Notes: generated by a model from the sequence alone, not told the origin. 64,000 bases of DNA from Desulfobacterales bacterium (GCA_018335195.1 JAGXKN010000002.1:62001-126000); one strand, 5' to 3'; shown: positions 26,742 through 35,796, counted from the first letter of the stretch. A program made the numbers and translations.

Positions 26742-27128
26742 ATGAAGGTTGCCCTTGCGGTATGGAACGGCAGAATATCACCGGTTTTTGATGTTTCGCG
26801 GGAACTGCTGGTTGTTGAAATCGAGGACGGCCGCGTGATCAATCGTATCGGTGTGCAGTTCTCAAACGACCATCCCATTCACAAGGTCAGGCGACTTGTG
26901 GATATGGACGTGGCCGTATTGCTGTGCGGTGCAATTTCCAGGCAACTGGCGGCAGCTCTGGAAGCAAACGGCATTCGCCGGCTGGATTTCATTGCCGGGG
27001 ACGTTGAATCGGTTATTATGGCTTATCTTAAAGGCGCATTGCCGAACCCCGAAATGAGCATGCCGGGGTGCTGCACCAGACGCCGCCGCAGACGCGCACA
27101 AAACCGAAACGAAAAGGGGAGAACATGA
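26742..27128 (+). CDS. NifX/NifB-C-terminal family protein 1, Arg-rich tail
   Basis: The 128-residue protein has the ribonuclease-H-like NifX/NafY fold that binds iron-molybdenum cofactor precursors in nitrogenase systems (MKVALAVWNGRISPVFDVSRELLVVEI; LLCGAISRQLAAALEANGI). In sulfate reducers, stand-alone members accompany MinD ATPases and have no nif genes nearby, as here. The tail GCCTRRRRRRAQNRNEKG is unusual: two cysteines followed by six arginines. A TGGAGGAAA site precedes the ATG. It overlaps the next gene by 4 bases. Confidence 0.88.
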   Translation: MKVALAVWNGRISPVFDVSRELLVVEIEDGRVINRIGVQFSNDHPIHKVRRLVDMDVAVLLCGAISRQLAAALEANGIRRLDFIAGDVESVIMAYLKGALPNPEMSMPGCCTRRRRRRAQNRNEKGRT

Positions 27129-27487
27129 AAATCGCAGTTTCTTCAAAAGGAAAAACACTGGATGCTGAGCTTGACGCGCGATTTGGGCGGGCTGCCTGTT
27201 TCATTGTGCTGGATCCCAATAACCAGTCTTATGATGTGGTTGAAAATACCCAGAATCTCAATGCCGCGCAGGGGGCGGGGATCCAGGCTGCCAAGACGGT
27301 TGCCGACCATGGAGTCAGCGCCGTGCTTACAGGCAACTGCGGGCCCAAGGCCTATGCCGTGCTGGAGCAGGCGGGGATTTCGGTGATAACCGGTGTATCC
27401 GGCAGTGTCCGGCAAGCGGTGGAGCAATACAAAAACGGTGAACTTCGCCCGGCCGGGGGACCGAATGTGAACGGCCACTGGATGTAA
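27125..27487 (+). CDS. NifX/NifB-C-terminal family protein 2
   Basis: The 120-residue single-domain NifX-type protein starts at ATG 27125 within the stop of its paralogue (ATGA). Family landmarks are MKIAVSSKGKTLDAELDARFGRA, the GAGIQAAKTVADHGVSAVLTG segment, and NCGPKAYAVLEQAGI. It is typically annotated as a dinitrogenase iron-molybdenum cofactor-binding protein. Given the neighbours, a role in handling an Fe-S or Mo-Fe-S cluster is likely, though no nitrogenase genes are present. Confidence 0.9.
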   Translation: MKIAVSSKGKTLDAELDARFGRAACFIVLDPNNQSYDVVENTQNLNAAQGAGIQAAKTVADHGVSAVLTGNCGPKAYAVLEQAGISVITGVSGSVRQAVEQYKNGELRPAGGPNVNGHWM

Positions 27488-27556
27488 ACCCAGTCAGAAC
27501 CCGTCCCGTTTTTTCGGCCGGGGATGAACTGGAAACAAAACAAGAGGAGAACACGT

Positions 27557-27919
27557 ATGAAATTCGCCATACCGCTGGCAAACGGTCAGCTTGCAGCACA
27601 TTTCGGCCATTGCCGGGAATTTGCCTTCATCGAAGTGGAGGATAACAAGATCGCAAAAAAAGAGTTTCTCGTTCCGCCACCCCATGAACCCGGGGTGTTG
27701 CCGCAGTGGCTGGCGGAACAACGGACCAACGTGGTGCTGGCCGGCGGAATCGGCAGGCGGGCCATCGACCTGCTGGACCAGGCCGGGGTTCGGGTGGTTG
27801 CCGGCGTACCGGTAACAGACCCCGAGTCTCTGGTGAACCAATATATTCAGGAGAACCTGGAAACCGGGGACAATCTCTGCGCAGGCGGCCATGGCAGCCA
27901 TGAATGCGGGGGGCATTAA
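27557..27919 (+). CDS. NifX/NifB-C-terminal family protein 3, His/Cys tail
   Basis: The third paralogue has 120 residues (MKFAIPLANGQLAAHFGHCREFAF; VVLAGGIGRRAIDLLDQAGV). It ends in a metal-ligand-rich tail, CAGGHGSHECGGH. An AGAGGAGAA site precedes ATG 27557. The different tails of the three paralogues (Arg-rich, plain, His/Cys-rich) suggest distinct partners or metals. Confidence 0.9.
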   Translation: MKFAIPLANGQLAAHFGHCREFAFIEVEDNKIAKKEFLVPPPHEPGVLPQWLAEQRTNVVLAGGIGRRAIDLLDQAGVRVVAGVPVTDPESLVNQYIQENLETGDNLCAGGHGSHECGGH

Positions 27920-28029
27920 TCCCGGCGGTCGCCGCGATGGTCATGACCGTGTTTGGGGGTAAGTCCGGAGACGAATTGACGCTTAACATGATTGTCAGTT
28001 GATTGGGGTTTTAGGAAAAGGAGGAACCG

Positions 28030-28374
28030 ATGAAAAAAGTAGCCATCGTGGGGTGCGGTGCTTATATGGACAGCGGATACGGATGTCCTGGTGAATGGCG
28101 ATGCTTAAAGGCTGCCGCACTGGGAGAGGGGAAATTCGATGCGCCTGTGAGCCCGGTTGCGCTGCTCAGGTGTGAATGTCCGGGGCGTACCCTGGCATCC
28201 AATGCGGGCATGGTTGAAAAATTATCGGAAATCAAGCCGGATGCTATTTACCTGAGTTCCTGCATGGTCAATGCCAAACCGGGATGCCCCTATGCCGGGG
28301 CCGAGGAATTCGCGCAGATACTTGAAAACAAAACCGGCGTAAACGTCATCATGGGAACCCATGATTACCCATAA
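28030..28374 (+). CDS. CGGC-domain protein
   Basis: The 114-residue protein has a CGGC-type domain: VAIVGCGAYMDSG, a middle cluster RCECPGRTL, and SSCMVNAKPGCPYAG. Six or more conserved cysteines suggest metal or cluster binding. The family is common in anaerobes beside NifX and MinD-type genes, and its biochemical role is unknown. An AAGGAGG site precedes the ATG. It ends 14 bases before the first MinD-type gene. Confidence 0.85.
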   Translation: MKKVAIVGCGAYMDSGYGCPGEWRCLKAAALGEGKFDAPVSPVALLRCECPGRTLASNAGMVEKLSEIKPDAIYLSSCMVNAKPGCPYAGAEEFAQILENKTGVNVIMGTHDYP

Positions 28375-28388
28375 AGGCTTTTAAGATC

Positions 28389-29234
28389 ATGATCATCAGC
28401 GTAGCAAGCGGAAAAGGCGGAACCGGCAAGACCACCATGGCCACCAGTCTTGCATTGTCCATCGACAGAGCCCGGCTGGCGGATTGCGATGTGGAGGCAC
28501 CGAATTCGCATTTGTTCCTCCGGCCGGTATTTGAGCCGGATGACACCATAACGATGCCGGTCCCGCAGGTAGATGAAGATGAATGCACCCTGTGCGGCGA
28601 GTGTGCAGTGATCTGCCAGTTCAACGCGATCGTGACTATTGCCGATACGGTGATGACATTCCCAGAGCTATGCCACGGGTGCGGGGGATGTCAGGCAGCT
28701 TGCCCGGCGGGTGCGATCGAAGAGGGCAGAAGAACCATTGGCACAATACAGCATGGCCGGTGTAACGGCCTGGACTTCGTCCACGGCCGGATTCGCATCG
28801 GCGAGGCCATGGCACCTCCCTTAATCCGGCAAATCCGTTCCCGCATCAACCCGGATGAGACTGCCGTCATCGACGCACCACCGGGCACTTCCTGCCCGGT
28901 GATCGCAGCAATAAAGGATACGGATTTCGTGGTACTGGTCACCGAGCCCACCCCGTTTGGATTAAATGATCTGAAACTGGCGGTGGAAACGGTGAAAATC
29001 CTGAAAATTCCCAGCGGCCTGATCATCAACCGATCCGATATCGGAGACAACAAGGTCGCCGAATATGCTGCCATGGAAAAGATTCCGATTCTGATGGAAA
29101 TTCCTTATAACCGCCAGATCGCGGAAGCCTATTCCCGGGGAGAACCTGTTGTGGAAGCCTTTCCGGAATGGCGGGAGCGCTTTGAAAAGCTTTACGCGGA
29201 TATCTGCAATCTTGTCGCCGGGAGTAAATCATGA
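28389..29234 (+). CDS. MinD-superfamily P-loop ATPase with inserted ferredoxin domain, 1
   Basis: The 281-residue protein opens with the deviant Walker A GKGGTGKTTMATSLAL. A two-cluster ferredoxin insert spans about residues 60-105 (CTLCGECAVICQF and CHGCGGCQAACPAG). The ATPase resumes with DAPPGTSCPV and TEPTPFGLNDL. It resembles Mrp/NBP35 cluster carriers with built-in 4Fe-4S sites. It is paired with a homologue overlapping by 4 bases. Such pairs in sulfate reducers are thought to act in Fe-S or Mo-Fe-S cluster assembly; direct evidence is limited. Confidence 0.92.
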   Translation: MIISVASGKGGTGKTTMATSLALSIDRARLADCDVEAPNSHLFLRPVFEPDDTITMPVPQVDEDECTLCGECAVICQFNAIVTIADTVMTFPELCHGCGGCQAACPAGAIEEGRRTIGTIQHGRCNGLDFVHGRIRIGEAMAPPLIRQIRSRINPDETAVIDAPPGTSCPVIAAIKDTDFVVLVTEPTPFGLNDLKLAVETVKILKIPSGLIINRSDIGDNKVAEYAAMEKIPILMEIPYNRQIAEAYSRGEPVVEAFPEWRERFEKLYADICNLVAGSKS

Positions 29235-30094
29235 AAGAACTCGTAGTTATCAGCGGAAAAGGCGGCAGCGGAAAGACGAGCATGGTGGCGGCATTGTCGC
29301 AGCTGGCAAATAACCCTGTCCTCTGTGATGCGGATGTGGACGCAGCCGACCTGCACTTGATCTTATCGCCGAATTTGAAGGAAAGCCATGAATTTACGGC
29401 CGGGCACACCGCTTCCATTGACCTGGAGAAATGCACCCGGTGCGGCAAGTGCATTGAATTGTGCAGATTTGATGCCATCAGCCCGGATTTCGTGGTGGAT
29501 CCGCTTGAATGCGAGGGCTGTGGGGTTTGTTATTATTTCTGCGAGGAAGGTGCCGTGGCGTTTCCGGAGAATCTTTCCGGGCACTGGTACATGTCTGACT
29601 GCAGGTTCGGCCCCATGGTGCATGCCAAGCTCGGTATTGCAGAGGAGAATTCGGGCAAGCTGGTGACCGTGGTGCGCAAGGAGGCTGCGAAAATCGCGGA
29701 ATCCAACGGCCACGAGATGGTGATTACAGACGGGCCACCCGGGGTGGGGTGCCCGGTGATTGCCGCCATCGGCGGAGCCTCTGGGGTATTGATCGTCACA
29801 GAGCCCTCTCTCTCGGGCCGCCATGATATGGAACGGGTGCTGGAACTGGCGCGGCATTTTTCCGTGCCCGCCCTGCTGTGCATCAACAAGTATGACCTGA
29901 ACGAATCCATATCCGAAGGGATCCGGAAGTTTGCCGAGCAGCACAATGTGCCCTGTGTGGGGCAGGTGCCCTTTGACCCGGCCATGACCAAGTCCATGGT
30001 CCAGGCCCAGACCCTGTTTGAATACGATCCGAACGCCCCGGCCTGCACAGCCGTGCGGGAGATCTGGGCCCGGCTCCGGGAAGAAGTGGTATAA
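29231..30094 (+). CDS. MinD-superfamily P-loop ATPase with inserted ferredoxin domain, 2
   Basis: The 287-residue partner of the preceding ATPase starts within its stop codon (ATGA). It has GKGGSGKTSMVAAL, the ferredoxin insert CTRCGKCIELCRF and CEGCGVCYYFCEEG, then DGPPGVGCPV and EPSLSGRHDM. The second ferredoxin motif lacks the usual terminal CP and reads FCEEG. Together the two probably form a heterodimer. It closes the sigma-54 cluster, and a degenerate repeat follows 6 bases later. Confidence 0.92.
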   Translation: MKELVVISGKGGSGKTSMVAALSQLANNPVLCDADVDAADLHLILSPNLKESHEFTAGHTASIDLEKCTRCGKCIELCRFDAISPDFVVDPLECEGCGVCYYFCEEGAVAFPENLSGHWYMSDCRFGPMVHAKLGIAEENSGKLVTVVRKEAAKIAESNGHEMVITDGPPGVGCPVIAAIGGASGVLIVTEPSLSGRHDMERVLELARHFSVPALLCINKYDLNESISEGIRKFAEQHNVPCVGQVPFDPAMTKSMVQAQTLFEYDPNAPACTAVREIWARLREEVV

Positions 30095-30099
30095 TTTTT

Positions 30100-30215
30100 C
30101 TGCCGGCAAACCGCCCCGCCGTCCCGCCCTGTCCAACGATGCCGGCAGATTTCCCCCTTTAATTCCGTAAATCTTTAAAAATTAGGCGTAGAGGCTGTGT
30201 GCCCGCCCGGATGAC
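30100..30215 (+). repeat. Structured intergenic repeat, partial copy D
   Basis: This corresponds to the 3' half of the element: CCGCCCCGCCGTCCCGCCC, then TGTCCAA and a degenerate tail GGCGTAGAGGCTGTGTGC. It fits the right arm and tail of copy C. The left arm is missing. It lies between the MinD pair and the EamA transporter. Confidence 0.65.
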
Positions 30216-30300
30216 AAAATGCTTGTTTCCGGCCTGTTCTTCCTGTAATATTTCCGTTTTTCAATCTTTTTGAACATGTGTGGTTTTAAAAGGAAAGCCA

Positions 30301-31191
30301 TTGCCCCTGACCCGGCAGCAGCAAGCTTATCTTTACGCCGGCGCCACGGTCCTGTTGTGGTCCACGGTGGCCTCGGCCTTCAAGTTGTCCCTACGGCATT
30401 TTGACCCGCTGCAGCTTCTGCTGTGGGCGGATGTGACCTCCATTGCCTGCCTGGCGCTAGTGCTGGGCCTTCAGAAGAAGTTTGGTTTGCTCGCGGAGTA
30501 TTCGTCACGAGATTTGCTGCGAGCCGCCGGGCTCGGCATCCTCAATCCGTTCTTATACTACGTTGTATTGTTTGCCGCATATGACCTGCTGCCCGCCCAG
30601 GAAGCCCAGCCCCTGAATTATACCTGGGCCATTACTTTATCCCTGCTTTCCATTCCCTTGCTCAGGCAGCCCATCGGTGCTCGCGAAATTGTCGCCATTT
30701 TCATCAGTTATGCGGGCGTGGTCGTCATTTCCACCCGCGGCGCCCCCCTGGCGCTGGCTTTTTCCAACGGGCCGGGCGTGGCCCTGGCTCTGGGCAGTAC
30801 CGTGATCTGGGCCCTGTACTGGATTTATAACACCCGGGATGAACATGATCCGGTTGTCGGCCTGTTTTTGAACTTCGTATTTGCCCTGCCGTTTATTTTC
30901 ATTGCCTGTGCGGTGTTTTCCGCTCCTTGGCCCGCGTCTGCCTACGGCTTTGCCGGGGCGGCCTACGTGGGGGTTTTTGAGATGGGCATCACCTTCATCT
31001 TCTGGCTGAAAGCCATGCGGCTGACATACAGTACTGCCCGGATCAGCACGTTGATCTTTTTTTCGCCGTTTTTGTCCCTGGTATTCATCAGCGCGCTGGT
31101 GGGCGAGGTGATACGGGTTTCAACAATTGCCGGGCTGATCCTTATCGTGGCCGGAAATCTGCTGCAGCAGACAGCCGCGCATAGACCTTGA
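30301..31191 (+). CDS. EamA/DMT-family transporter
   Basis: The ~296-residue integral membrane protein has about ten predicted hydrophobic helices in two EamA repeats, beginning QQAYLYAGATVLLWSTVASAFK. Drug/metabolite transporters of this type export or import small metabolites; the substrate is unknown. I prefer TTG 30301, which has AAAAGGA upstream, over GTG 30280, which lacks a ribosome-binding site. It precedes the liv operon by 84 bases. A link to amino-acid transport is possible but speculative. Confidence 0.85.
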   Translation: MPLTRQQQAYLYAGATVLLWSTVASAFKLSLRHFDPLQLLLWADVTSIACLALVLGLQKKFGLLAEYSSRDLLRAAGLGILNPFLYYVVLFAAYDLLPAQEAQPLNYTWAITLSLLSIPLLRQPIGAREIVAIFISYAGVVVISTRGAPLALAFSNGPGVALALGSTVIWALYWIYNTRDEHDPVVGLFLNFVFALPFIFIACAVFSAPWPASAYGFAGAAYVGVFEMGITFIFWLKAMRLTYSTARISTLIFFSPFLSLVFISALVGEVIRVSTIAGLILIVAGNLLQQTAAHRP

Positions 31192-31275
31192 CTTTCGGGG
31201 CCGGGGTCGGATATGAACACATTTTTACCAGTAAGAACCGGATTTATTAAAACCATGTGAAAAGGAGATGCGGAT

Positions 31276-32400
31276 ATGAAAAAGCTGTTGTTTCTGGTTG
31301 TTGCAGCCGGTTTTATTGCGGCCGGGCCGCCGGCCGCCGCTCAGGAGACCATCAAGATCGGGCTGATGTGCCCGCTGACCGGGTCCTGGGCAGCGGAAGG
31401 ACAGGACATGAAGCAGATCGTGCAGCTGCTGGCCGGACAGGTCAATAACCGGGGCGGCCTTTTGGGCAAAAACGTGGATATCGTGATCGGCGATGACGGC
31501 GGGGATCCGCGAACTGCCGCACTTGCCGCGCAGCGCCTGGCCACCCGCGATGTGTCGGCTGTTATCGGCACCTACGGGTCTTCGATAACCGAGGCTTCGC
31601 AGAACATTTATGCCTCTGCCGGGATTGTTCAGATTGCAAACGGGTCCACGGCAGTGCGCCTGACGGAAAAGGACCTGCCTTATTTTTTCCGCACATGCCC
31701 GCGCGATGACGAGCAGGCTCGGGTGGCGGTCAAAACGCTTATGGAAAACAATTATGAACAAATCGCCATTCTGCATGATAACACCACTTACGCCAAGGGA
31801 CTGGCCGATGAGACAAAAAAGCTGCTGGATGATAAAAAGGCGGAGGTGGTGTTTTTTAATGCATTGACCCCGGGAGAACAGGATTACACGACCATCCTGA
31901 CCAAGCTCAAGTCTGTTAATCCCGACATGGTCTTTTTCACGGGCTATTACCCGGAAGCGGCCATGCTCCTTCGCCAGAAAAGGGACATGGGCTGGGATGC
32001 CCCCTTTATCGGCGGGGATGCAAACAACAACCCGGACCTGGTCAAAATTGCCGGGAAAGAGGCTGCCGCGGGCTTCCGGTTTCTTTCGCCCCCCGTGCCC
32101 CAGGATCTGCCTTCAGAGCAGGCACGGGATTTTCTCTCGTCATACAGGGAAAAATACGGCTCTGCGCCGGGCTCCATCTGGGCCGTGCTGGCGGGCGATG
32201 CATTCCGCGTAATCGTCAAGGCCATCGAGGAGACCGGCAGCACGGACACCGACAAGCTCGCCGATTACCTGCACAATGACCTGGAGGCATTTCCGGGCCT
32301 GACCGGCCCGATTGCCTTTAACGAAAAAGGCGACCGCGTGGGCGATGTCTACCGGGTCTACAAGGTGAATGCCGAGGGCAGCTTCGTGCTGCAGGAGTAG
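31276..32400 (+). CDS. livK: Branched-chain amino-acid-type ABC transporter, substrate-binding protein
   Basis: The 374-residue periplasmic binding protein (peripla_BP_6 type) has a signal peptide (MKKLLFLVVAAGFIAAG with AAAQ cleavage region). The mature part starts ETIKIGLMCPLTGSWAAEGQ. Landmarks are NNRGGLLGKNVDIVIGDDGGDPRTA, IGTYGSSITEAS, and the C-terminal VYRVYKVNAEGSFV. An AAAGGAG site precedes the ATG. It begins the livKHMGF operon. The natural ligand may be leucine/isoleucine/valine, an amide or an aromatic acid. Confidence 0.93.
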   Translation: MKKLLFLVVAAGFIAAGPPAAAQETIKIGLMCPLTGSWAAEGQDMKQIVQLLAGQVNNRGGLLGKNVDIVIGDDGGDPRTAALAAQRLATRDVSAVIGTYGSSITEASQNIYASAGIVQIANGSTAVRLTEKDLPYFFRTCPRDDEQARVAVKTLMENNYEQIAILHDNTTYAKGLADETKKLLDDKKAEVVFFNALTPGEQDYTTILTKLKSVNPDMVFFTGYYPEAAMLLRQKRDMGWDAPFIGGDANNNPDLVKIAGKEAAAGFRFLSPPVPQDLPSEQARDFLSSYREKYGSAPGSIWAVLAGDAFRVIVKAIEETGSTDTDKLADYLHNDLEAFPGLTGPIAFNEKGDRVGDVYRVYKVNAEGSFVLQE

Positions 32401-32406
32401 ATATTC

Positions 32407-33312
32407 GTGGAGGTTTTTTTCACTCAGCTGACCAACGGGCTTGCGGTGGGCGGCATCTATGCGCTGATCGCCCTGGGCTATACCATGGTATACGGGGTGT
32501 TAAAGCTCATTAATTTCGCCCACGGCGACCTGTTTACCATCGGGGCGTACCTGGGTCTTTCCCTGCTGACGTCCCTGGCCCTTACCGATCACGTGGGTGC
32601 GGCCGCAGGGATCGTAATCCTGGCGGTCATGGTCATGGGCCTGGTGGGGGTAATCGGCATTCTGCTGGACCGGGCCGCATACAAGCCGCTTCGCACTTCT
32701 CCGCGGCTTTCCGCGGTGGTGTCGGCACTGGGTGCATCCATTGTTTTTTCCAATACCGTGATGCTGGTTTACGGGCCCAACCCCCGGGTATATCCCCAGG
32801 GCATTCTGCCGACCCAGGTCTTTGAGGTGTTCGGCCTGTCCGTGCCGGTCATGCGGTTTGTGATCCTGGCGGCATCGGTGATCCTGATGATCGGGCTGTA
32901 TGTGTTTATCCAGCGCACGAAGATCGGTACGGCCATTCGGGCCGCGGCAATTGATCAGGACGCAGCCCGCCTGATGGGGATTAACGTGGACCGGGTCATC
33001 ATGCTGGTATTTTTCATCGGCCCCGCCCTGGGGGGGGCCGCGGGCGTGATGGTGGGGCTGTATTACGGGCAGATCAAGTTTACCATGGGATGGATTTACG
33101 GGCTTAAGGCGTTTACCGCTGCCATTCTCGGCGGCATCGGCAATATTCCGGGTGCCATGGTTGGCGGCTTGTTGCTGGGCGTCATCGAGTCCCTAGGCGC
33201 GGCCTACATATCCATGGCCTGGAAAGACGCCATTGCATTTTTCGTGCTCATCCTGATCCTGATTGCGCGGCCCACCGGGCTGCTGGGCGAACGCGTGGCG
33301 GAGAAAGTATGA
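32407..33312 (+). CDS. livH: Branched-chain amino-acid ABC transporter, permease LivH
   Basis: The 301-residue inner-membrane permease has about eight hydrophobic helices. It begins with a GTG 6 bases after livK. Family sequences are NGLAVGGIYALIALGYTMVYGVLKLINFAHGD and the cytoplasmic loop IRAAAIDQDAARLMGINVDRV, followed by GLKAFTAAILGGIGNIPGAMVGG. It overlaps livM by 4 bases. Confidence 0.95.
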   Translation: MEVFFTQLTNGLAVGGIYALIALGYTMVYGVLKLINFAHGDLFTIGAYLGLSLLTSLALTDHVGAAAGIVILAVMVMGLVGVIGILLDRAAYKPLRTSPRLSAVVSALGASIVFSNTVMLVYGPNPRVYPQGILPTQVFEVFGLSVPVMRFVILAASVILMIGLYVFIQRTKIGTAIRAAAIDQDAARLMGINVDRVIMLVFFIGPALGGAAGVMVGLYYGQIKFTMGWIYGLKAFTAAILGGIGNIPGAMVGGLLLGVIESLGAAYISMAWKDAIAFFVLILILIARPTGLLGERVAEKV

Positions 33313-34289
33313 AGCCGGATGCCGACAATATCCGGAAAGGGGCTTATGCGGCCGTGGCCGTGTTGTGGATACTGGCACCCCTGTATCTGGATAAGTACTG
33401 GACCGATGTTTTAAATAACGTTGCAATTTACGCCGCACTCGGGCTGTCGCTAAACATTATCCTGGGGTACGGCGGCATGTTTCACATGGGGCATGCCGCA
33501 TTTTTCGCCATCGGCGCCTATACCACCGCGATTGTCAACACCGCCTGGGGCGTGCCCGTGCTCTGGCTCATGCCTTTTGCCGGGATCGCCGCCGGCGTTT
33601 TCGCCGTGGCGGTGGCCCGGCCGATTATCCACCTGCGGGGCGATTACCTGCTGATCGTCACCATCGGCATGGTGGAGATCGTGCGCATCGCACTGGTCAA
33701 TAACGTGTTCGGGATTACCGGCGGGGCAAACGGAATCTTCGGCATTTCCTCGCCGTCAATATTCGGCCGGCAGATCAACGGCGTGGTTGCCCCCGGGCAT
33801 TATTTTTATCTGCTCACGGTTTTTCTGGGCGCAACCATCATCCTGTTTTCTCTCCTGGAGCACTCCCGTTTCGGACGGGCGCTGAAGTTCACATGTTCTG
33901 ATGAAGTTGCGGCCACGGGCAGCGGCATAAACGCCGCCGGATACAAGCTGGCCGCCTTTGTGATCGGCGCGGTATGGGCGGGCATGACAGGCACGCTCTA
34001 TGCGGCCAAGATCGGGTTTATCTCCCCGGAATCCTTCTCCTTCTGGGAATCGGTCATCATGTTCATGATCGTGATCCTGGGCGGATCCGGCAGTATTCCG
34101 GGCGTGCTTCTGGGCGCGATTTTGATTATCGGTCTGCCCGAGCTTTTTCAGGGTCTGCAGCAGTACCGACTGCTGATATTCGGGATCGTCCTGGTGGTTA
34201 TGATGATTTTCCGGCCCCAGGGGATCCTGCCACCCGCGCCCCGCAAGTATCCTGTTGACAAGCTTGAAAAACAAGAGGTGTCCCTGTGA
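33309..34289 (+). CDS. livM: Branched-chain amino-acid ABC transporter, permease LivM
   Basis: The 326-residue second permease has NVAIYAALGLSLNIILGYGGMFHMGHAAFFAIGAY, the DYLLIVTIGMVEIVRI segment, and the ABC-contact loop SDEVAATGSGINAAGYKLAAFVIGA. It is encoded directly after livH with a 4-base overlap and runs into livG with another 4-base overlap. Confidence 0.95.
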   Translation: MKPDADNIRKGAYAAVAVLWILAPLYLDKYWTDVLNNVAIYAALGLSLNIILGYGGMFHMGHAAFFAIGAYTTAIVNTAWGVPVLWLMPFAGIAAGVFAVAVARPIIHLRGDYLLIVTIGMVEIVRIALVNNVFGITGGANGIFGISSPSIFGRQINGVVAPGHYFYLLTVFLGATIILFSLLEHSRFGRALKFTCSDEVAATGSGINAAGYKLAAFVIGAVWAGMTGTLYAAKIGFISPESFSFWESVIMFMIVILGGSGSIPGVLLGAILIIGLPELFQGLQQYRLLIFGIVLVVMMIFRPQGILPPAPRKYPVDKLEKQEVSL

Positions 34290-35056
34290 GCCTGCTGGGT
34301 GTGGAAAACGTGACCAAGCGTTTCGGGGGGCTTCTGGCGGTGGATCATGTGTCGTTTTCAGTGCCTGAAGGCGCGGTTTTCGGATTGATCGGGCCCAACG
34401 GGGCGGGCAAGACCACCGTGTTTAACCTGATTACCGGGAATTACGAGCTTGACAGCGGCAGCGTTTCTTTTGCAGGCGCAAATATCACCGGAAAGCCGAC
34501 CCACCGGATTGTCGCCATGGGGATCGCCCGCACGTTCCAGACCATCCGTCTTTTTTCCGATATGTCGGTGCTGGAAAACGTGCTGGCCGGGCGGCACTGC
34601 CGGATGCGATCCGGCCCGGTATCGGCCATGCTGCGTCTTAAATGGCAGCGCAAAGAAGAACGCGAGGCAATCGGCAAGGCGCTTGCTGAACTCCGCTTTG
34701 TAGGCCTGGCCGCCCAGGCTGAAAACCCGGCCCGCAATCTTTCCTACGGCAACCAGCGCCTGCTGGAAATCGCCCGGGCACTGGCCTCTGATCCCCGGCT
34801 GATTATCCTGGACGAGCCGGCCGGCGGCATGAATGAACTGGAAACCGCCGCTTTGGTGAATTTGATCGGCCGCATTCGCGATCGCGGCATTACCGTGCTG
34901 CTGATCGAGCATGACATGAGCCTGGTGATGAAGGCGTGTGAACAGCTCGTGGTGCTCGAGTACGGCAAAAAGATCGCAGAAGACGAGCCGGATGCCGTCA
35001 AGCAGGACCCCCTGGTGATCGAGGCGTATCTGGGCAGCGGGGATGAAGATTTTTAA
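34286..35056 (+). CDS. livG: Branched-chain amino-acid ABC transporter, ATPase LivG
   Basis: The 256-residue ATP-binding subunit starts at GTG 34286. Walker A is GPNGAGKTT, the signature segment is [16 protein letters not shown], and Walker B is [10 protein letters not shown]. The LivG-specific stretch [22 protein letters not shown] is present. It pairs with LivF to power the LivHM channel. Confidence 0.96.
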   Translation: MSLLGVENVTKRFGGLLAVDHVSFSVPEGAVFGLIGPNGAGKTTVFNLITGNYELDSGSVSFAGANITGKPTHRIVAMGIARTFQTIRLFSDMSVLENVLAGRHCRMRSGPVSAMLRLKWQRKEEREAIGKALAELRFVGLAAQAENPARNLSYGNQRLLEIARALASDPRLIILDEPAGGMNELETAALVNLIGRIRDRGITVLLIEHDMSLVMKACEQLVVLEYGKKIAEDEPDAVKQDPLVIEAYLGSGDEDF

Positions 35057-35786
35057 AAAAGGCGCAGATCGGCAGATGATGCTGGAAGTCAAAAATCTGC
35101 ATGTCAAATACGGAAACGTGCGCGCGCTGCACGGCATTGATCTTTGCGTCCGGGAGGGCGAGATTGTGACCCTGCTGGGTGCAAACGGGGCGGGCAAGTC
35201 CACCACGTTGAATGCCGTCTGCGGCCTGGTGCGACCGGCAGCGGGTGAAATCATTTTCAATGGCGAGCTCATCCATCGCCTGCCGGCCTTTCAAATCGTG
35301 GAAAAGAAGATCACCCAGGCCCCGGAGGGCAGGCGGGTCTTTGATACGCTTACGGTGCAGGAAAACCTGGATCTGGGCGCGTTTACCGCCAAGAACCAGC
35401 AGCGTGTAAAAAAAAGCCAGGAGTGGATCTTCGAACTTTTTCCGCGCCTTTTCGAGCGGCGCGACCAGTTGGCCGGAACGCTTTCAGGCGGGGAACAGCA
35501 GATGCTGGCCATCGGCCGGGCCCTGATGTCCAATCCCCGGCTTCTGCTGCTCGATGAGCCCAGCCTGGGACTGGCCCCGGTGCTGGTGCGCCAGATTTTT
35601 AAAACCATTCGCCAGATCAACCAGGCCGGCGTCACCGTGATCCTGGTGGAGCAAAACGCCCGCCTGGCCTTGAAGCTGGCAAGCCGCGGATATGTCATGG
35701 AGGTGGGAAATATCGTGATGGCCGATTCCGCATCCGCGTTGTTGGAAAACCCCGAGGTGGTCCAGGCCTATCTGGGCGGGACGTAA
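35043..35786 (+). CDS. livF: Branched-chain amino-acid ABC transporter, ATPase LivF
   Basis: The 247-residue ATPase has Walker A GANGAGKST, the LivF-typical QAPEGRRVFDTLTVQENL, the signature LSGGEQQMLAIGRALM, and Walker B LLLLDEPSLGL. The annotated ATG at 35043 overlaps livG by 14 bases. ATG 35076 (MMLEVKNLHVKYG) would give the typical LivF N-terminus and is a real alternative. It ends the operon, with its stop inside a 14-base palindrome. Confidence 0.95.
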   Translation: MKIFKKGADRQMMLEVKNLHVKYGNVRALHGIDLCVREGEIVTLLGANGAGKSTTLNAVCGLVRPAAGEIIFNGELIHRLPAFQIVEKKITQAPEGRRVFDTLTVQENLDLGAFTAKNQQRVKKSQEWIFELFPRLFERRDQLAGTLSGGEQQMLAIGRALMSNPRLLLLDEPSLGLAPVLVRQIFKTIRQINQAGVTVILVEQNARLALKLASRGYVMEVGNIVMADSASALLENPEVVQAYLGGT

Positions 35787-35796
35787 ACCGGTTTAC
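35783..35796. other. 14-bp perfect palindrome spanning two convergent stop codons
   Basis: GTAAACCGGTTTAC contains the livF stop (35784-35786) and the stop of the minus-strand membrane protein (35793-35795). A short bidirectional stem-loop or a chance palindrome are both possible; no T-run follows. Confidence 0.5.

Noticed and set aside
26742..30094. Nitrogenase cluster
   Set aside because: NifX-type proteins suggest it, but nifH, nifD, nifK, nifE, nifN and nifB are all absent. MinD/ferredoxin ATPases are a different family from NifH.
31276..35786. A novel multi-gene system around the liv genes
   Set aside because: Gene order livK-H-M-G-F, overlaps and motifs are those of a standard branched-chain amino-acid transporter.
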